Shown: in pieces, positions 38,579 through 46,445 of the stretch
How positions within the stretch are numbered: the stretch's first letter is position 1
Layout: every line of letters starts with the position of its first letter
Assembly (NCBI GenBank): GCA_016873115.1
Contig: VGYB01000012.1
Location: 1 to 51,110 of the forward strand
DNA from: Planctomycetota bacterium
GTDB lineage: Bacteria; Planctomycetota; Phycisphaerae; Phycisphaerales; SM1A02
DNA length: 51,110 nt
Reading direction: 5' to 3'
The notes under the pieces: generated by a model
What the model saw: the letters and a program-made list of their open reading frames with translations, nothing else
The model's database searches: none
What the model was told of the DNA's origin: nothing
Translations under genes and position numbers: made by a program

Positions 38579-39538
38579 ATGACGAAGCACCACACCGCAC
38601 GCGCCTTCTCACTGACCGAACTTCTGGTCGCCATCGGCATCATCGTGATCCTGATCGGCCTGCTCCTGCCGGCGCTGGGCAAGGTGTCGGCGCGCGCGAA
38701 GGTCGCGCAGACCCAGAGCCTGATGAACGAGTTCTCGAAGGCCTGCGACGCGTTCTACCAGGAGTGGGGCTACTACCCCGGCATCGTGCCCGAGAGCGTG
38801 CTCGCCGGGACCACAAGCCCGGCCATCACCGGCACGCAGAATGCGATGCTGCACCTGATGGGTGGCGCCGTGCGCGATGATGATCCGGCGTATGCCGGTT
38901 ACATCGGCAATGTGCTCACCTTCAACGATGGCACGCGGACGGTCCAGATCAAGGTCGACGCGACCAAGATCGGCCGCGGCACCCGTGTGGAGGGCAAGGA
39001 CCGTCCCTCGTACTTCACACCCAAGGACAGCGATCTCGGCGAACTCGAGAACCCGACCGATTCGCTCGTCAACTACGCGGGCATTCCGCACTTGAAGGAT
39101 GCGTGGGGCAAGCCGATCGTGTACCTGCGCACCCTGCGCGGCACGGGCCCGCTCATGGGTACGGGCTCGACTGCGGTCGCCATGCTCAACACCAAGCCGC
39201 AGTTCGTGAGGCTGACGGGTGACTCGTACTTCCGTGCGGAACCGCAGACGACCACCAACGATCCGGTGAAGTACAGCGTGCTCAACAACACCACCAACGG
39301 CACGCAGCTGCTTGCAGCGCTGATGCGCCACCCCGGCTTCGGCACCTTCACCAACGCACTGACTGATCCCCTCAACGGCACGGCAAAGGGCAAGTACTAC
39401 CTCTTCTCCCCTGGACCTGATGGCATCTTCTTCAGCACGACCGATGGCCCAGGTGTCACGCCATTCACACTGCTCCAGTACACCGTGCCCAACCTGGTCA
39501 CCGAGTACGACGATGTCGTCGTGACCGGTGGCGGCTGA
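38579..39538 (+). CDS. prepilin-like (type II secretion/type IV pilin N-terminal) protein
   Basis: A 319-residue protein with a prepilin-type N-terminus: MTKHHTARAFSLTELLVAIG, then a hydrophobic helix IIVILIGLLLPALGKVSARA. The peptidase cut would be before Phe (A|F-S-L-T-E), with the conserved Glu at mature position 5. The C-terminal body includes YLFSPGPDGIFFSTTDGPG, similar to the SxGPDG endings of planctomycete pseudopilins. GAGG lies 5 nt before the ATG. A frame extension to the ATG at 38489 is possible. It is followed by a hairpin terminator. Confidence 0.82.
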   Translation: MTKHHTARAFSLTELLVAIGIIVILIGLLLPALGKVSARAKVAQTQSLMNEFSKACDAFYQEWGYYPGIVPESVLAGTTSPAITGTQNAMLHLMGGAVRDDDPAYAGYIGNVLTFNDGTRTVQIKVDATKIGRGTRVEGKDRPSYFTPKDSDLGELENPTDSLVNYAGIPHLKDAWGKPIVYLRTLRGTGPLMGTGSTAVAMLNTKPQFVRLTGDSYFRAEPQTTTNDPVKYSVLNNTTNGTQLLAALMRHPGFGTFTNALTDPLNGTAKGKYYLFSPGPDGIFFSTTDGPGVTPFTLLQYTVPNLVTEYDDVVVTGGG

Positions 39539-39600
39539 TCCAGCGCAGGATCATTCGTGAACACCGCACGATCCTGATTGCGCACAATCCATCAACGACA

Positions 39601-39628
39601 GCGGCGCAGCCCACTCGGGCTGCGCCGC
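39601..39628. terminator. bidirectional hairpin between convergent genes
   Basis: GCGGCGCAGCCC and GGGCTGCGCCGC form a perfect 12-bp stem with an ACTC loop. It lies between the prepilin-like gene (ends 39538) and the convergent Spy-like gene (ends 39654) and could serve both strands. U-tracts are short on both sides. Confidence 0.7.
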
Positions 39629-39653
39629 GTTGCTTCATGCGTGATGCGATCGA

Positions 39654-40343
39654 TCACTCGGGGAAGTCGACCGGCTTGTCGGCTGGCGGAGCAGCCGGCT
39701 TGTCACCGGGCTCACCCGCAGGCGGCTTGCCGCCACCGGGACGCTTGCCGCCGGGTCCGCCGGGACCACCCGGCCCGCCCTGCCCACGACCCTTGCCCGC
39801 GCCGCCCTTCTCAGCGGCTTCCTTCTTCATGGCTTCCATCTTGGCCTTGACGGTCGTCTGCTGGTCAGCCGTGAGCACGCCCATGACGGTCGCCTGGAAC
39901 TCCTCGGGCTTCGGTGCACTCTCGCGGAGCTTGGCCATCTCTTCCTTCAGTGCTTCCATCGCCTTTGGGTCGGAGTCGCCCGACTGACGGGCCGCCATCA
40001 TCTTCTTCATGAGTTCCTCCATCTTGGGCTGGAACTCCTTGGCCTTGGCATCGAACGCCGTGCGCGCAGCATCGATCTTCTGCTTCTGGTCAGGCGTGTA
40101 GGTGCCTTCAACGGTCTTCAGCGCCTCGTTGAACATGCGGTGCTGGATCATCAAGCCATCAGCACCAGCCCTGCGGCCCATACCCTCACGGCCACCGGGG
40201 CGACCGCCCTTCTGGCCATCCTTCGCGCCGTCCCTGGCAGGTGCGTCGCCCTTGGGCGGGGCATCCTGCGCGATGGCGGGGAGACTGACGAGGGCAGCGG
40301 CCAGGAGGGTCGCCGCAACGGGTAGGTATCGATTCAAGAACAT
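39654..40343 (-). CDS. secreted Spy/CpxP-like protein with Gly/Pro-rich tail
   Basis: A 229-residue protein with a clear signal peptide (MFLNRYLPVAATLLAAALVSLPAIA). The helical core has KTVEGTYTPDQKQKID, EEMAKLRESAPKPEEFQATV and VLTADQQTTVKAKME, matching the LTxxQ repeats of Spy/CpxP periplasmic chaperones. The C-terminal ~55 residues are collagen-like and Pro-rich (GQGGPGGPGGPGGKRPGGGK, then PPAGEPGDKPAAPPADKP). GGAAAG lies 10 nt before the ATG, and TATCCT at 40382-40387 may be the -10. Confidence 0.7.
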   Translation of the reverse strand: MFLNRYLPVAATLLAAALVSLPAIAQDAPPKGDAPARDGAKDGQKGGRPGGREGMGRRAGADGLMIQHRMFNEALKTVEGTYTPDQKQKIDAARTAFDAKAKEFQPKMEELMKKMMAARQSGDSDPKAMEALKEEMAKLRESAPKPEEFQATVMGVLTADQQTTVKAKMEAMKKEAAEKGGAGKGRGQGGPGGPGGPGGKRPGGGKPPAGEPGDKPAAPPADKPVDFPE

Positions 40344-40452
40344 GCTGTGCTCGCTTTCCGGGGCGTGGCCCCTGTGTCGGAAGGATATTGGCGGAGCATC
40401 GGCCTCGGGGACAGCCAATCGTGAAAGCCCTACCATTTGCCCCCCTGGTGCC

Positions 40453-41553
40453 ATGACCATCCTGACCCCCGATCTCGTCACGCAGGCCCTCCGAACGGTC
40501 AATGACCCGGAGTTGCACAAGGATCTCGTGACGCTGGAGATGGTCAAGGGCGTCAGCGTCGAGGGCAACGCCGTGACCGTGTGCATCGAACTCACCACGC
40601 CGGCCTGCCCGATGAAGGACCGCATCCGCAACGATGTCACGGAAGCGATCATTGCGAAGGCTGCATCGATCGGTGCCACCACCCCGACCGTCACGGTCGA
40701 CTTCACGGCCGAGGTCCGCCGACCGAACCAGAAGGCCCGCGAGGGCGGCAACCCACTTCCGATGGTGAAGCAGGTGATTGCCGTCGGCGCAGGCAAGGGC
40801 GGCGTCGGCAAGAGCACCATCAGCGTGAACCTTGCCGTCGCGCTCGCACGCATGGGCGCCAAGGTGGGTTTGCTCGATGGCGACATCTACGGCCCGAGCC
40901 TCCCCACGCTGCTCGGCCTCGATGAACTCGGCGCCACGGCCCGCGGGAACATCCTGATGCCATTCGAGGTCCACGGCATCAAGGCGATGACCATCGGCAA
41001 GCTCGTCGATCCCGAGAAGGCACTGGTCTGGCGTGGACCGATGGCGCACGGTGCCTTCAAGCAACTCGCCACGCAGACCGACTGGGGAGCGCTCGACTAT
41101 CTCATCATCGACCTGCCGCCGGGCACGGGCGATGTGCCGCTGACGCTCGCACAGCTCCTGCCGGTGACCGGTGCGGTCATCGTCTGCACCCCGCAGCGCG
41201 TGGCACAGGACGATGCCCGGCGTGCCGTGCGCATGTTCGAGGGGCTTGGGATCGATGTGCTCGGCGTCGTCGAGAACATGAGCTACTTCATGGGCGACGA
41301 CGGCAAGGAGTACGACCTCTTCGGCCGCGGCGGCGCCGAGATGATGGCCCAGCAGATGGGCCTGCCCTTCCTGGGCAGCTTGCCGATCCACATGGCCCTG
41401 CGCAAGAACTCCGATGCCGGCACGCCGCTGGCGAACTGGGATGTGCCTGCGATGGGGCACCAGCTCGATGCGATGGCACAAGCACTCGCTGGCCAGGTGA
41501 GCGTGGCCAGCCTTCGCAGCCAGTTCGTGCAGCCCACGATCAGCGTGCGCTGA
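40453..41553 (+). CDS. Mrp/ApbC-family P-loop ATPase (Fe-S cluster carrier type)
   Basis: A 366-residue protein. Residues 1-95 form the N-terminal MIP18/DUF59 domain (LRTVNDPELHKDLVTLEMVK, TTPACPMKD). The ATPase follows: AVGAGKGGVGKSTISVNLAV (deviant Walker A), LLDGDIYGPSLPTLLG, LIIDLPPGTGDVPLTLAQ and VVENMSYFMGDDGKEYDLFG. Members usually carry a CxxC after NMSxF that bridges a 4Fe-4S cluster in the dimer; here that site reads MGDDG with no cysteine. Start MTILTPDLV at 40453; a TACCAT hexamer lies 16 nt upstream. Confidence 0.9.
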   Translation: MTILTPDLVTQALRTVNDPELHKDLVTLEMVKGVSVEGNAVTVCIELTTPACPMKDRIRNDVTEAIIAKAASIGATTPTVTVDFTAEVRRPNQKAREGGNPLPMVKQVIAVGAGKGGVGKSTISVNLAVALARMGAKVGLLDGDIYGPSLPTLLGLDELGATARGNILMPFEVHGIKAMTIGKLVDPEKALVWRGPMAHGAFKQLATQTDWGALDYLIIDLPPGTGDVPLTLAQLLPVTGAVIVCTPQRVAQDDARRAVRMFEGLGIDVLGVVENMSYFMGDDGKEYDLFGRGGAEMMAQQMGLPFLGSLPIHMALRKNSDAGTPLANWDVPAMGHQLDAMAQALAGQVSVASLRSQFVQPTISVR

Positions 41554-42978
41554 TCAGCAGTGCGCCCGGTCCGCCGGCGCACCGCATGTGACCGGCAGCC
41601 CGCGGCCAGCCCATGGCCAGTAGCCGCCGCGGAGATTGCTCACCCGGTATCCATGCCGCTTGAGGTACGCGCACGCCCGCGCACTGCGACTGCCGCTGCG
41701 GCAGTAGGCAATCAGCTCACGATCCTTGGGCAGGTCAGCCAAGCGATCGGGCAGCTGGCTGAAGGGCGCGAAGATGGCATCAGGCAAGTGCCCGGCCTCG
41801 AACTCACCGCAGAGCCGTACATCGACGAACGCAGCACCGCCTGACCAGCGACGGTGGGCTTCGGCAACGCCGATGTCCTCGATCCCGTCGGCATCGAAGA
41901 CATCCTCGGGGATCGCATCGAACTCATCGGGCGTGGTCCAGCCCGCGAACTCGTCGATGCCAACCCGGAAGAGGATGCGAACGGCGCTCTCCAACTCCTC
42001 CGGCTCGCAGACGACGAGGACCGCATCACCGGGCTCGAGGTAGCTGCCGGCTGCGTTGGCAAAGTGACGGTCGAGCGGCGCGCTGATCGAGCCGGGCAGG
42101 AAACCCTCGCAGAAACGGCTCCACGCGCGGCAGTCGATCACCACATTCGCCGGCTTGGCGGCAGCGTGCATGAAGCGTGCTGCATCGAGCCGATCCGGCA
42201 ACCGCAGATCACCGCTCGCCCCCTCCAGATTCCGGCGTTTCACCCGCACGAAGTAGGCGGGCGGATCCGGCAGGCCGCGGAGCACCTTGTCCATGAATGC
42301 ACCATCGTCACCCGCCGCACGGAGGCTGCCGTTGATCTGACGCTCGATCCGGAGGCTCGACTGCGGCAAGGCGCAGATCGACCTGCCGCACAGGCTGCCT
42401 GCCGTGTGGCCGGGCAGGATGCGGACCTCATCGGGCATGTCGGCGAGCCGACGAAGTGCCTGCTGCAGCTCGCGTGCGTTGCGCTCGAGTTCCAGGCGAT
42501 CACCCGAGCGCGTGCCGAGATCGGGGCGGCCAACCTCTCCTGCGAAGAGGAAATCTCCCGTGAGGATCGCGCGCACGGCACCCTCGGCGTCGACCAGCTC
42601 GAACGAGAGGCTCTCGCGCGTGTGTCCCGGCGTGTGCAGCACACGCACGAGCACGCCACCGATCCGCAGTTCGTCGCCATCGCCCACCGAGGTCGTGCGC
42701 CCAGAGCACGCCGCGACCCAGGCAGGCACCGTGCCCTCGCGGCTGAGGTAGCCATGCACACCGTGCCGTTCGACGAGTTGGCGCAGCCCGCTCACGAAGT
42801 CGGCATGCAGATGCGTGTCCGCTGCGGCGATGATGCGCAGCCCTGCCTGCTCGGCCGCCCTCAGTGCGCGGTCCACGTCACGCGCACAGTCGAACACGAT
42901 CGCCTCGCGCGAGACCGGGCAGCCCACGAGATAGGCCGCCTGCGACAGCGACTCGTCATGGATGCGTCGAAGCAGCAT
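41554..42978 (-). CDS. persulfide dioxygenase-like MBL protein fused to two rhodanese domains
   Basis: A 474-residue protein. Residues 1-235 are an ETHE1/PDO-type metallo-beta-lactamase domain: DTHLHADFVSGLR, LHTPGHTRESLSF, ILTGDFLFAGEVGRPDL, RILPGHTAGSLCG. A first rhodanese-like domain (about 270-350) has VVIDCRAWSRFCEG and a non-canonical VVCEPEE site. A second (about 365-460) has FVDVRLCGEFEAGHLPDAIF and the active-site loop AYCRSGSRSA. It probably oxidises or transfers sulfane sulfur. TACGAT is 7 nt before the ATG. Its stop directly abuts the convergent Mrp gene. Confidence 0.88.
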   Translation of the reverse strand: MLLRRIHDESLSQAAYLVGCPVSREAIVFDCARDVDRALRAAEQAGLRIIAAADTHLHADFVSGLRQLVERHGVHGYLSREGTVPAWVAACSGRTTSVGDGDELRIGGVLVRVLHTPGHTRESLSFELVDAEGAVRAILTGDFLFAGEVGRPDLGTRSGDRLELERNARELQQALRRLADMPDEVRILPGHTAGSLCGRSICALPQSSLRIERQINGSLRAAGDDGAFMDKVLRGLPDPPAYFVRVKRRNLEGASGDLRLPDRLDAARFMHAAAKPANVVIDCRAWSRFCEGFLPGSISAPLDRHFANAAGSYLEPGDAVLVVCEPEELESAVRILFRVGIDEFAGWTTPDEFDAIPEDVFDADGIEDIGVAEAHRRWSGGAAFVDVRLCGEFEAGHLPDAIFAPFSQLPDRLADLPKDRELIAYCRSGSRSARACAYLKRHGYRVSNLRGGYWPWAGRGLPVTCGAPADRAHC

Positions 42979-42985
42979 CGCGCGG

Positions 42986-42991
42986 ATCGTA
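42986..42991 (-). promoter_or_regulatory. -10-like hexamer TACGAT
   Basis: TACGAT on the minus strand ends 7 nt before the ATG of the persulfide dioxygenase-like gene, within the 27-bp gap after kbl. This suggests the gene has its own promoter. Confidence 0.4.
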
Positions 42992-43005
42992 CGGTCGTCC
43001 GCGGT

Positions 43006-44229
43006 TCAGGCGAACTCACGCTTGAGCTGCGCGAGGCCCCTGAGCAGGGCATCGATGTGCTCAGGCCTGTGCGCCGCCGAGACCTGCACCCGAAGCCGCG
43101 CGTGGCCTTCGGGCACCACCGGATAGCCGAAGCCGATCACGAACACGCCCAAGTCGAGCAGTCGACGGCTCATCGCGATGGCCTTGGCCGTGTCATGCAC
43201 GATGATCGGGCAGATCGCGGTCGAACTCTTGAGGACTTCGAAACCAACCCCAGCGATCCCCTGCCGCACCGCCGCCACATTGTGACGCAGCCGCTCGACG
43301 CGCTCGGGATCCTGCATCAGCACCTCGATCGCCTTGTCGGCGCTGCAAGCGATCGTCGCAGGCAGCGCGTTGGAGAAGAGCGTGGGTCGGCCGCGCTGCA
43401 CCAGGAGATCCGTCGCCGCGCGGCTGCCGCAGATGTATCCACCCGCACCGCCCCCGAGCGCCTTGCCCAGCGTTCCGGTGAAGTAGTCCACCCGCGAGGC
43501 CGCCAGGCCCCAGTGCTCGTGGGTCCCTCGGCCAGTCCGACCCATCACGCCCGTGCCGTGGCTGTCATCCACGACCAGCTTGGCACCGAACTCGTCACAG
43601 AGCGCGCGGATCCCCGGCAGGTCGCCCAAGTCGCCTTCCATGCTGAAGACGCCGTCGGTCACGACCCACGCCGTGCCCGTGACCTCGGGGTTGGCGCGCG
43701 CCTCGGCAAGCTTGGCACGCAGCGACGCGAGGTCACTGTGGCGATAGACGGTCTTGTGCAGGCCCTTCTTGATGACCGCTGCGAGCCGGATGCCATCGAT
43801 GATGCTGGCATGGTTGAGCTCGTCGCTGATGATGATGTCGCCCGGCTCGCAGAGCGTGGGGAAGATCGCCTCGTTGGCGTTCCAGCAGCTCGTGAAGGTG
43901 TAGGAACTCTCGACCCCGTAGAAGTCGGCAATGCGGCGCTCAAGCCGCTCATGGCAATCGAAGGTGCCGCAGATGAAGCGCACGCTCGCCGTACCCGCGC
44001 CGTATCGACGCAGGCCCTCGATGCCGGCCTCGACCACCCGTGGGTCGTTCGCCAGGCCCAGGTAGTTGTTGCTGCAGAAGCACGCCACTTCACCGAATCC
44101 GCGCAGGCGGACGGTGGCGTCCATCGGCCCCTCGATCATCTGCAGGACCTTGAGCTGGCCGCTGTCGCGCAGGCCCTTGAGGATCGTTTCGGTGCGGGAT
44201 TCGAAGGCGTTCACGGCCAAGGTCGTCAT
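43006..44229 (-). CDS. kbl: glycine C-acetyltransferase (2-amino-3-ketobutyrate CoA ligase)
   Basis: A PLP enzyme that splits 2-amino-3-oxobutanoate with CoA to glycine and acetyl-CoA. The 407-residue protein has FCSNNYLGLANDPRVVEAG, GTASVRFICGTFDCHERLER, SDELNHASIIDGIRLA, VVDDSHGTGVMGRTGRGTHE and the PLP-Lys loop FTGTLGKALGGGAGGYICG. Pairs with the threonine dehydrogenase directly upstream on the same strand. TAGAAT ends 6 nt before its ATG, so it may also have its own promoter. Confidence 0.95.
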   Translation of the reverse strand: MTTLAVNAFESRTETILKGLRDSGQLKVLQMIEGPMDATVRLRGFGEVACFCSNNYLGLANDPRVVEAGIEGLRRYGAGTASVRFICGTFDCHERLERRIADFYGVESSYTFTSCWNANEAIFPTLCEPGDIIISDELNHASIIDGIRLAAVIKKGLHKTVYRHSDLASLRAKLAEARANPEVTGTAWVVTDGVFSMEGDLGDLPGIRALCDEFGAKLVVDDSHGTGVMGRTGRGTHEHWGLAASRVDYFTGTLGKALGGGAGGYICGSRAATDLLVQRGRPTLFSNALPATIACSADKAIEVLMQDPERVERLRHNVAAVRQGIAGVGFEVLKSSTAICPIIVHDTAKAIAMSRRLLDLGVFVIGFGYPVVPEGHARLRVQVSAAHRPEHIDALLRGLAQLKREFA

Positions 44230-44235
44230 GGCCGG

Positions 44236-44241
44236 ATTCTA
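44236..44241 (-). promoter_or_regulatory. -10-like hexamer TAGAAT of kbl
   Basis: TAGAAT on the minus strand ends 6 nt before the kbl ATG, with no Shine-Dalgarno, inside the 88-bp gap after the threonine dehydrogenase gene. Confidence 0.45.
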
Positions 44242-44317
44242 GCGGTGGAGTTCACCGTGACTCGACCAGAAGCCACGAGACACCAAAGCCCGTGCTCCAT
44301 GCACCCTGGCGCGCGAC

Positions 44318-45385
44318 TCAGCCGTAGCGTGCCCGCACGGCCGGGACGAGATAGTCACGGAAGGCCTCGTCGAAGCCGTGGATCGGTGCCCAGCCCCAAT
44401 CACGGCGTGCGGCCGAGTCATCGAGATCCATCGGCCAACTGTCCACGATGCGCTGGCGTGCCTCGATGGGCGCGTAGTTGATCTCGGCGCGCGGGAAGAA
44501 CTCGCGCACCTTCTCTTCCATCTGCGCAGCCGTCGGCGCGAAGGCCGTGGTGTTGTAGACCTGTTGGGACAGTCGTGAGCGCGGCGCCTGCGCCAGATGC
44601 ACGAGGGCGCGCACGGCGTCAGGCATCGTCATGAACGAGATGCGTGAATCGGGCCGCACGAAGCATGTGTAGGGCTTGCCCTGTGCGGCGGCATGGAGCA
44701 TTTCCGGCCCGTAATCGCTCGTACCGCCCATCGGCACCGTGTCGGCAGAAATGATGCCCGGGAACCGGATCGAGCGGAAGTCGACCCTGGCGGTGCCGCG
44801 ATCGGCGTCCAGCAATCGATAGTGCCGCATGTAGTAGCGGCCCATCTCCTCGACGGCGCGCTTGTTCAGGCCGTACATCGTGATCGGGTCACCGCACTCA
44901 TCCTCGCGCACCACGCCCGCGGCGATCTTGGCTGCGAGCGACTCGACGCCGTACGCGGCGATCGTGCTCGGGAACATGAAGGACACGTCGTGACCGCGAC
45001 GGCGCGCGGCGTCGGCCGCCAGCTTCAGGAGCGTGCAGCTGCCCATGACATTGACCGAGAGCGCGAGTTCGGGATTGCGCTCACCGCTCGAGGAGAGCAG
45101 CGCTGCGAGGTGCCACACCTCGCCGATGTCATGCTTCGAGGCGAGCGCCTGCACGAACTCAGAGTCGGCCACGCTCCCGCAGTACGCATGGGTCGAGGCA
45201 GCGACGGCCTCGCCGTGCAGTTCACGAAGATCGACCGACACGATCTCGCGCTGTCCGCCCCACTGGGCGTGCAGGTGCTTGAGCAGCGCGTGGCCCATCT
45301 CTCCGCTGGCTCCGGTGACGAGGATTGCACCGGTCATGGTGGTGGCGCGTGTGGATGACTTCGGTTCGGTCATGGTGCTCGACAT
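44318..45385 (-). CDS. SDR-type L-threonine 3-dehydrogenase
   Basis: A 355-residue extended SDR. ILVTGASGEMGHALLKHL is the NAD-binding Gly motif. EVWHLAALLSSSGERNPELA, MFPSTIAAYG and the catalytic ITMYGLNKRAVEEMG (YxxxK) follow, then FRSIRFPGIISADTVPMGGT and SDYGPEMLHAAAQGKPYTCF, which match SDR-type threonine dehydrogenases. With kbl it forms the threonine-to-glycine plus acetyl-CoA pathway. This is not the zinc MDR enzyme of E. coli. TACACT lies 11 nt before the start, with a GGGGGA site between. A shorter start at MTEPKSS is possible. Confidence 0.87.
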   Translation of the reverse strand: MSSTMTEPKSSTRATTMTGAILVTGASGEMGHALLKHLHAQWGGQREIVSVDLRELHGEAVAASTHAYCGSVADSEFVQALASKHDIGEVWHLAALLSSSGERNPELALSVNVMGSCTLLKLAADAARRRGHDVSFMFPSTIAAYGVESLAAKIAAGVVREDECGDPITMYGLNKRAVEEMGRYYMRHYRLLDADRGTARVDFRSIRFPGIISADTVPMGGTSDYGPEMLHAAAQGKPYTCFVRPDSRISFMTMPDAVRALVHLAQAPRSRLSQQVYNTTAFAPTAAQMEEKVREFFPRAEINYAPIEARQRIVDSWPMDLDDSAARRDWGWAPIHGFDEAFRDYLVPAVRARYG

Positions 45386-45396
45386 GGGATCCCCCG

Positions 45397-45402
45397 AGTG
45401 TA
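45397..45402 (-). promoter_or_regulatory. -10-like hexamer TACACT of the threonine dehydrogenase gene
   Basis: TACACT on the minus strand is 11 nt before the ATG at 45385, in the 30-bp gap after the TIM-barrel gene. Confidence 0.4.
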
Positions 45403-45415
45403 TGAGCAGGCGGCG

Positions 45416-46423
45416 TCAGGCTCCGCAGCCCAACCGCGCCAGAAGCTCCCGGGTCGCCTTGATGCCATCGGGCTCCGACAGCCTGCCACCCTCGTACTCG
45501 ATGCCGATCCAGCCGGAGTACCCGGCTGCACGGACCAGCCCCAGCATCCTCGGATAGTCGATCTTCGTTTCGTTGCCCTTGGCGTCGAAGTCGTAGCTCT
45601 TGGCACTCACGGCCTTGGCGAAGGGCATCAGGTCCTCGACTCCCCGGTAGCGGTCGTACTCGTAGAAGTTGCCGAAGTCCGGCAAGGTCCCGCAGTTGTC
45701 CATGCCGACCGACTTGATCACGCCAGCGAGCCAGTCGCCATGGCTCGACATGCCGCCATGATTCTCGACGATCACATTCAGCCCCAGCGGCTTGGCCACC
45801 TCGGCGAGCCGACGGAGGCCGTCGGCACTCAGCCGAGCCTGCTCGGCACGCTCACCATCGCTCTGCGCGTTGACGCGGATGGAGTGGCAGCCCAGGTGCT
45901 TGGCGAGGTCGAGCCACGCCCGGTGGTTGTCGACGGCCTTGGCGCGCTTGGCTCCGTCAGGATCGCCCAGCGCACCCTCGCCATCGCACATGATGAGCAC
46001 GCTCGTCACCCCGGCATCGCTGCAACGGCGCCGAAGGTCCTCGGCGAATCCATCCTTGCCCAACAGGTCCCGGTAGAAGCCGTTGACATACTCGACGCCG
46101 CGGATCCCGTAGTCCCGTGCGGCAACGACCGGGAAATCGAGCGGTTTGACGGTGCCGGCAAAGAGCGACTTGTGCAGGCTCCACTGCGCGAGCGAGATCC
46201 GCATGGGCTTGGCGTCCTTGTCGTTCGGCTTGGCGGCGATGGCCGGATCCTGCATCGCTCCCCACGCCGCGCTGCCGAGCGCCGCCACCGCAACGCCCGC
46301 GCCGAGCACGGCCCGACGCCCCGCCAGGTCCCGTGACGCAGCGCCTGTCACGGCGCCGCCCGCACCACGGCTTCCCATGCCATGCACGCCTGCCCCGGAA
46401 CCAAGGTTGCCTGTGTTGTCCAT
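45416..46423 (-). CDS. Tat-exported sugar phosphate isomerase/epimerase-like TIM-barrel protein
   Basis: A 335-residue protein. A Gly-rich N-terminus leads to a twin-arginine-like signal (AGRRAVLGAGVAVAALGSAA). The body is a xylose-isomerase-like TIM barrel: ISLAQWSLHKSLF, GIRGVEYVNGFYRDL, HSIRVNAQSDGERAEQA, GLNVIVENHGGMSSHGDWLA, GWIGIEYEGGRLSEPDGI, with a probable Glu/His/Asp metal site. Substrate unknown. The ATG at 46423 is chosen because GGAGG lies 8 nt upstream; starts at 46438/46441 lack one. It follows guaA by about 20 bp in the same operon. Confidence 0.82.
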   Translation of the reverse strand: MDNTGNLGSGAGVHGMGSRGAGGAVTGAASRDLAGRRAVLGAGVAVAALGSAAWGAMQDPAIAAKPNDKDAKPMRISLAQWSLHKSLFAGTVKPLDFPVVAARDYGIRGVEYVNGFYRDLLGKDGFAEDLRRRCSDAGVTSVLIMCDGEGALGDPDGAKRAKAVDNHRAWLDLAKHLGCHSIRVNAQSDGERAEQARLSADGLRRLAEVAKPLGLNVIVENHGGMSSHGDWLAGVIKSVGMDNCGTLPDFGNFYEYDRYRGVEDLMPFAKAVSAKSYDFDAKGNETKIDYPRMLGLVRAAGYSGWIGIEYEGGRLSEPDGIKATRELLARLGCGA

Positions 46424-46445
46424 CGTCGGCTCCTCCATCACCCGT

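Noticed and set aside
41854-44481. 875-codon plus-strand open frame
   Set aside because: Runs antisense through kbl and most of the persulfide dioxygenase gene; both opposite genes have full catalytic motifs, this frame has none.
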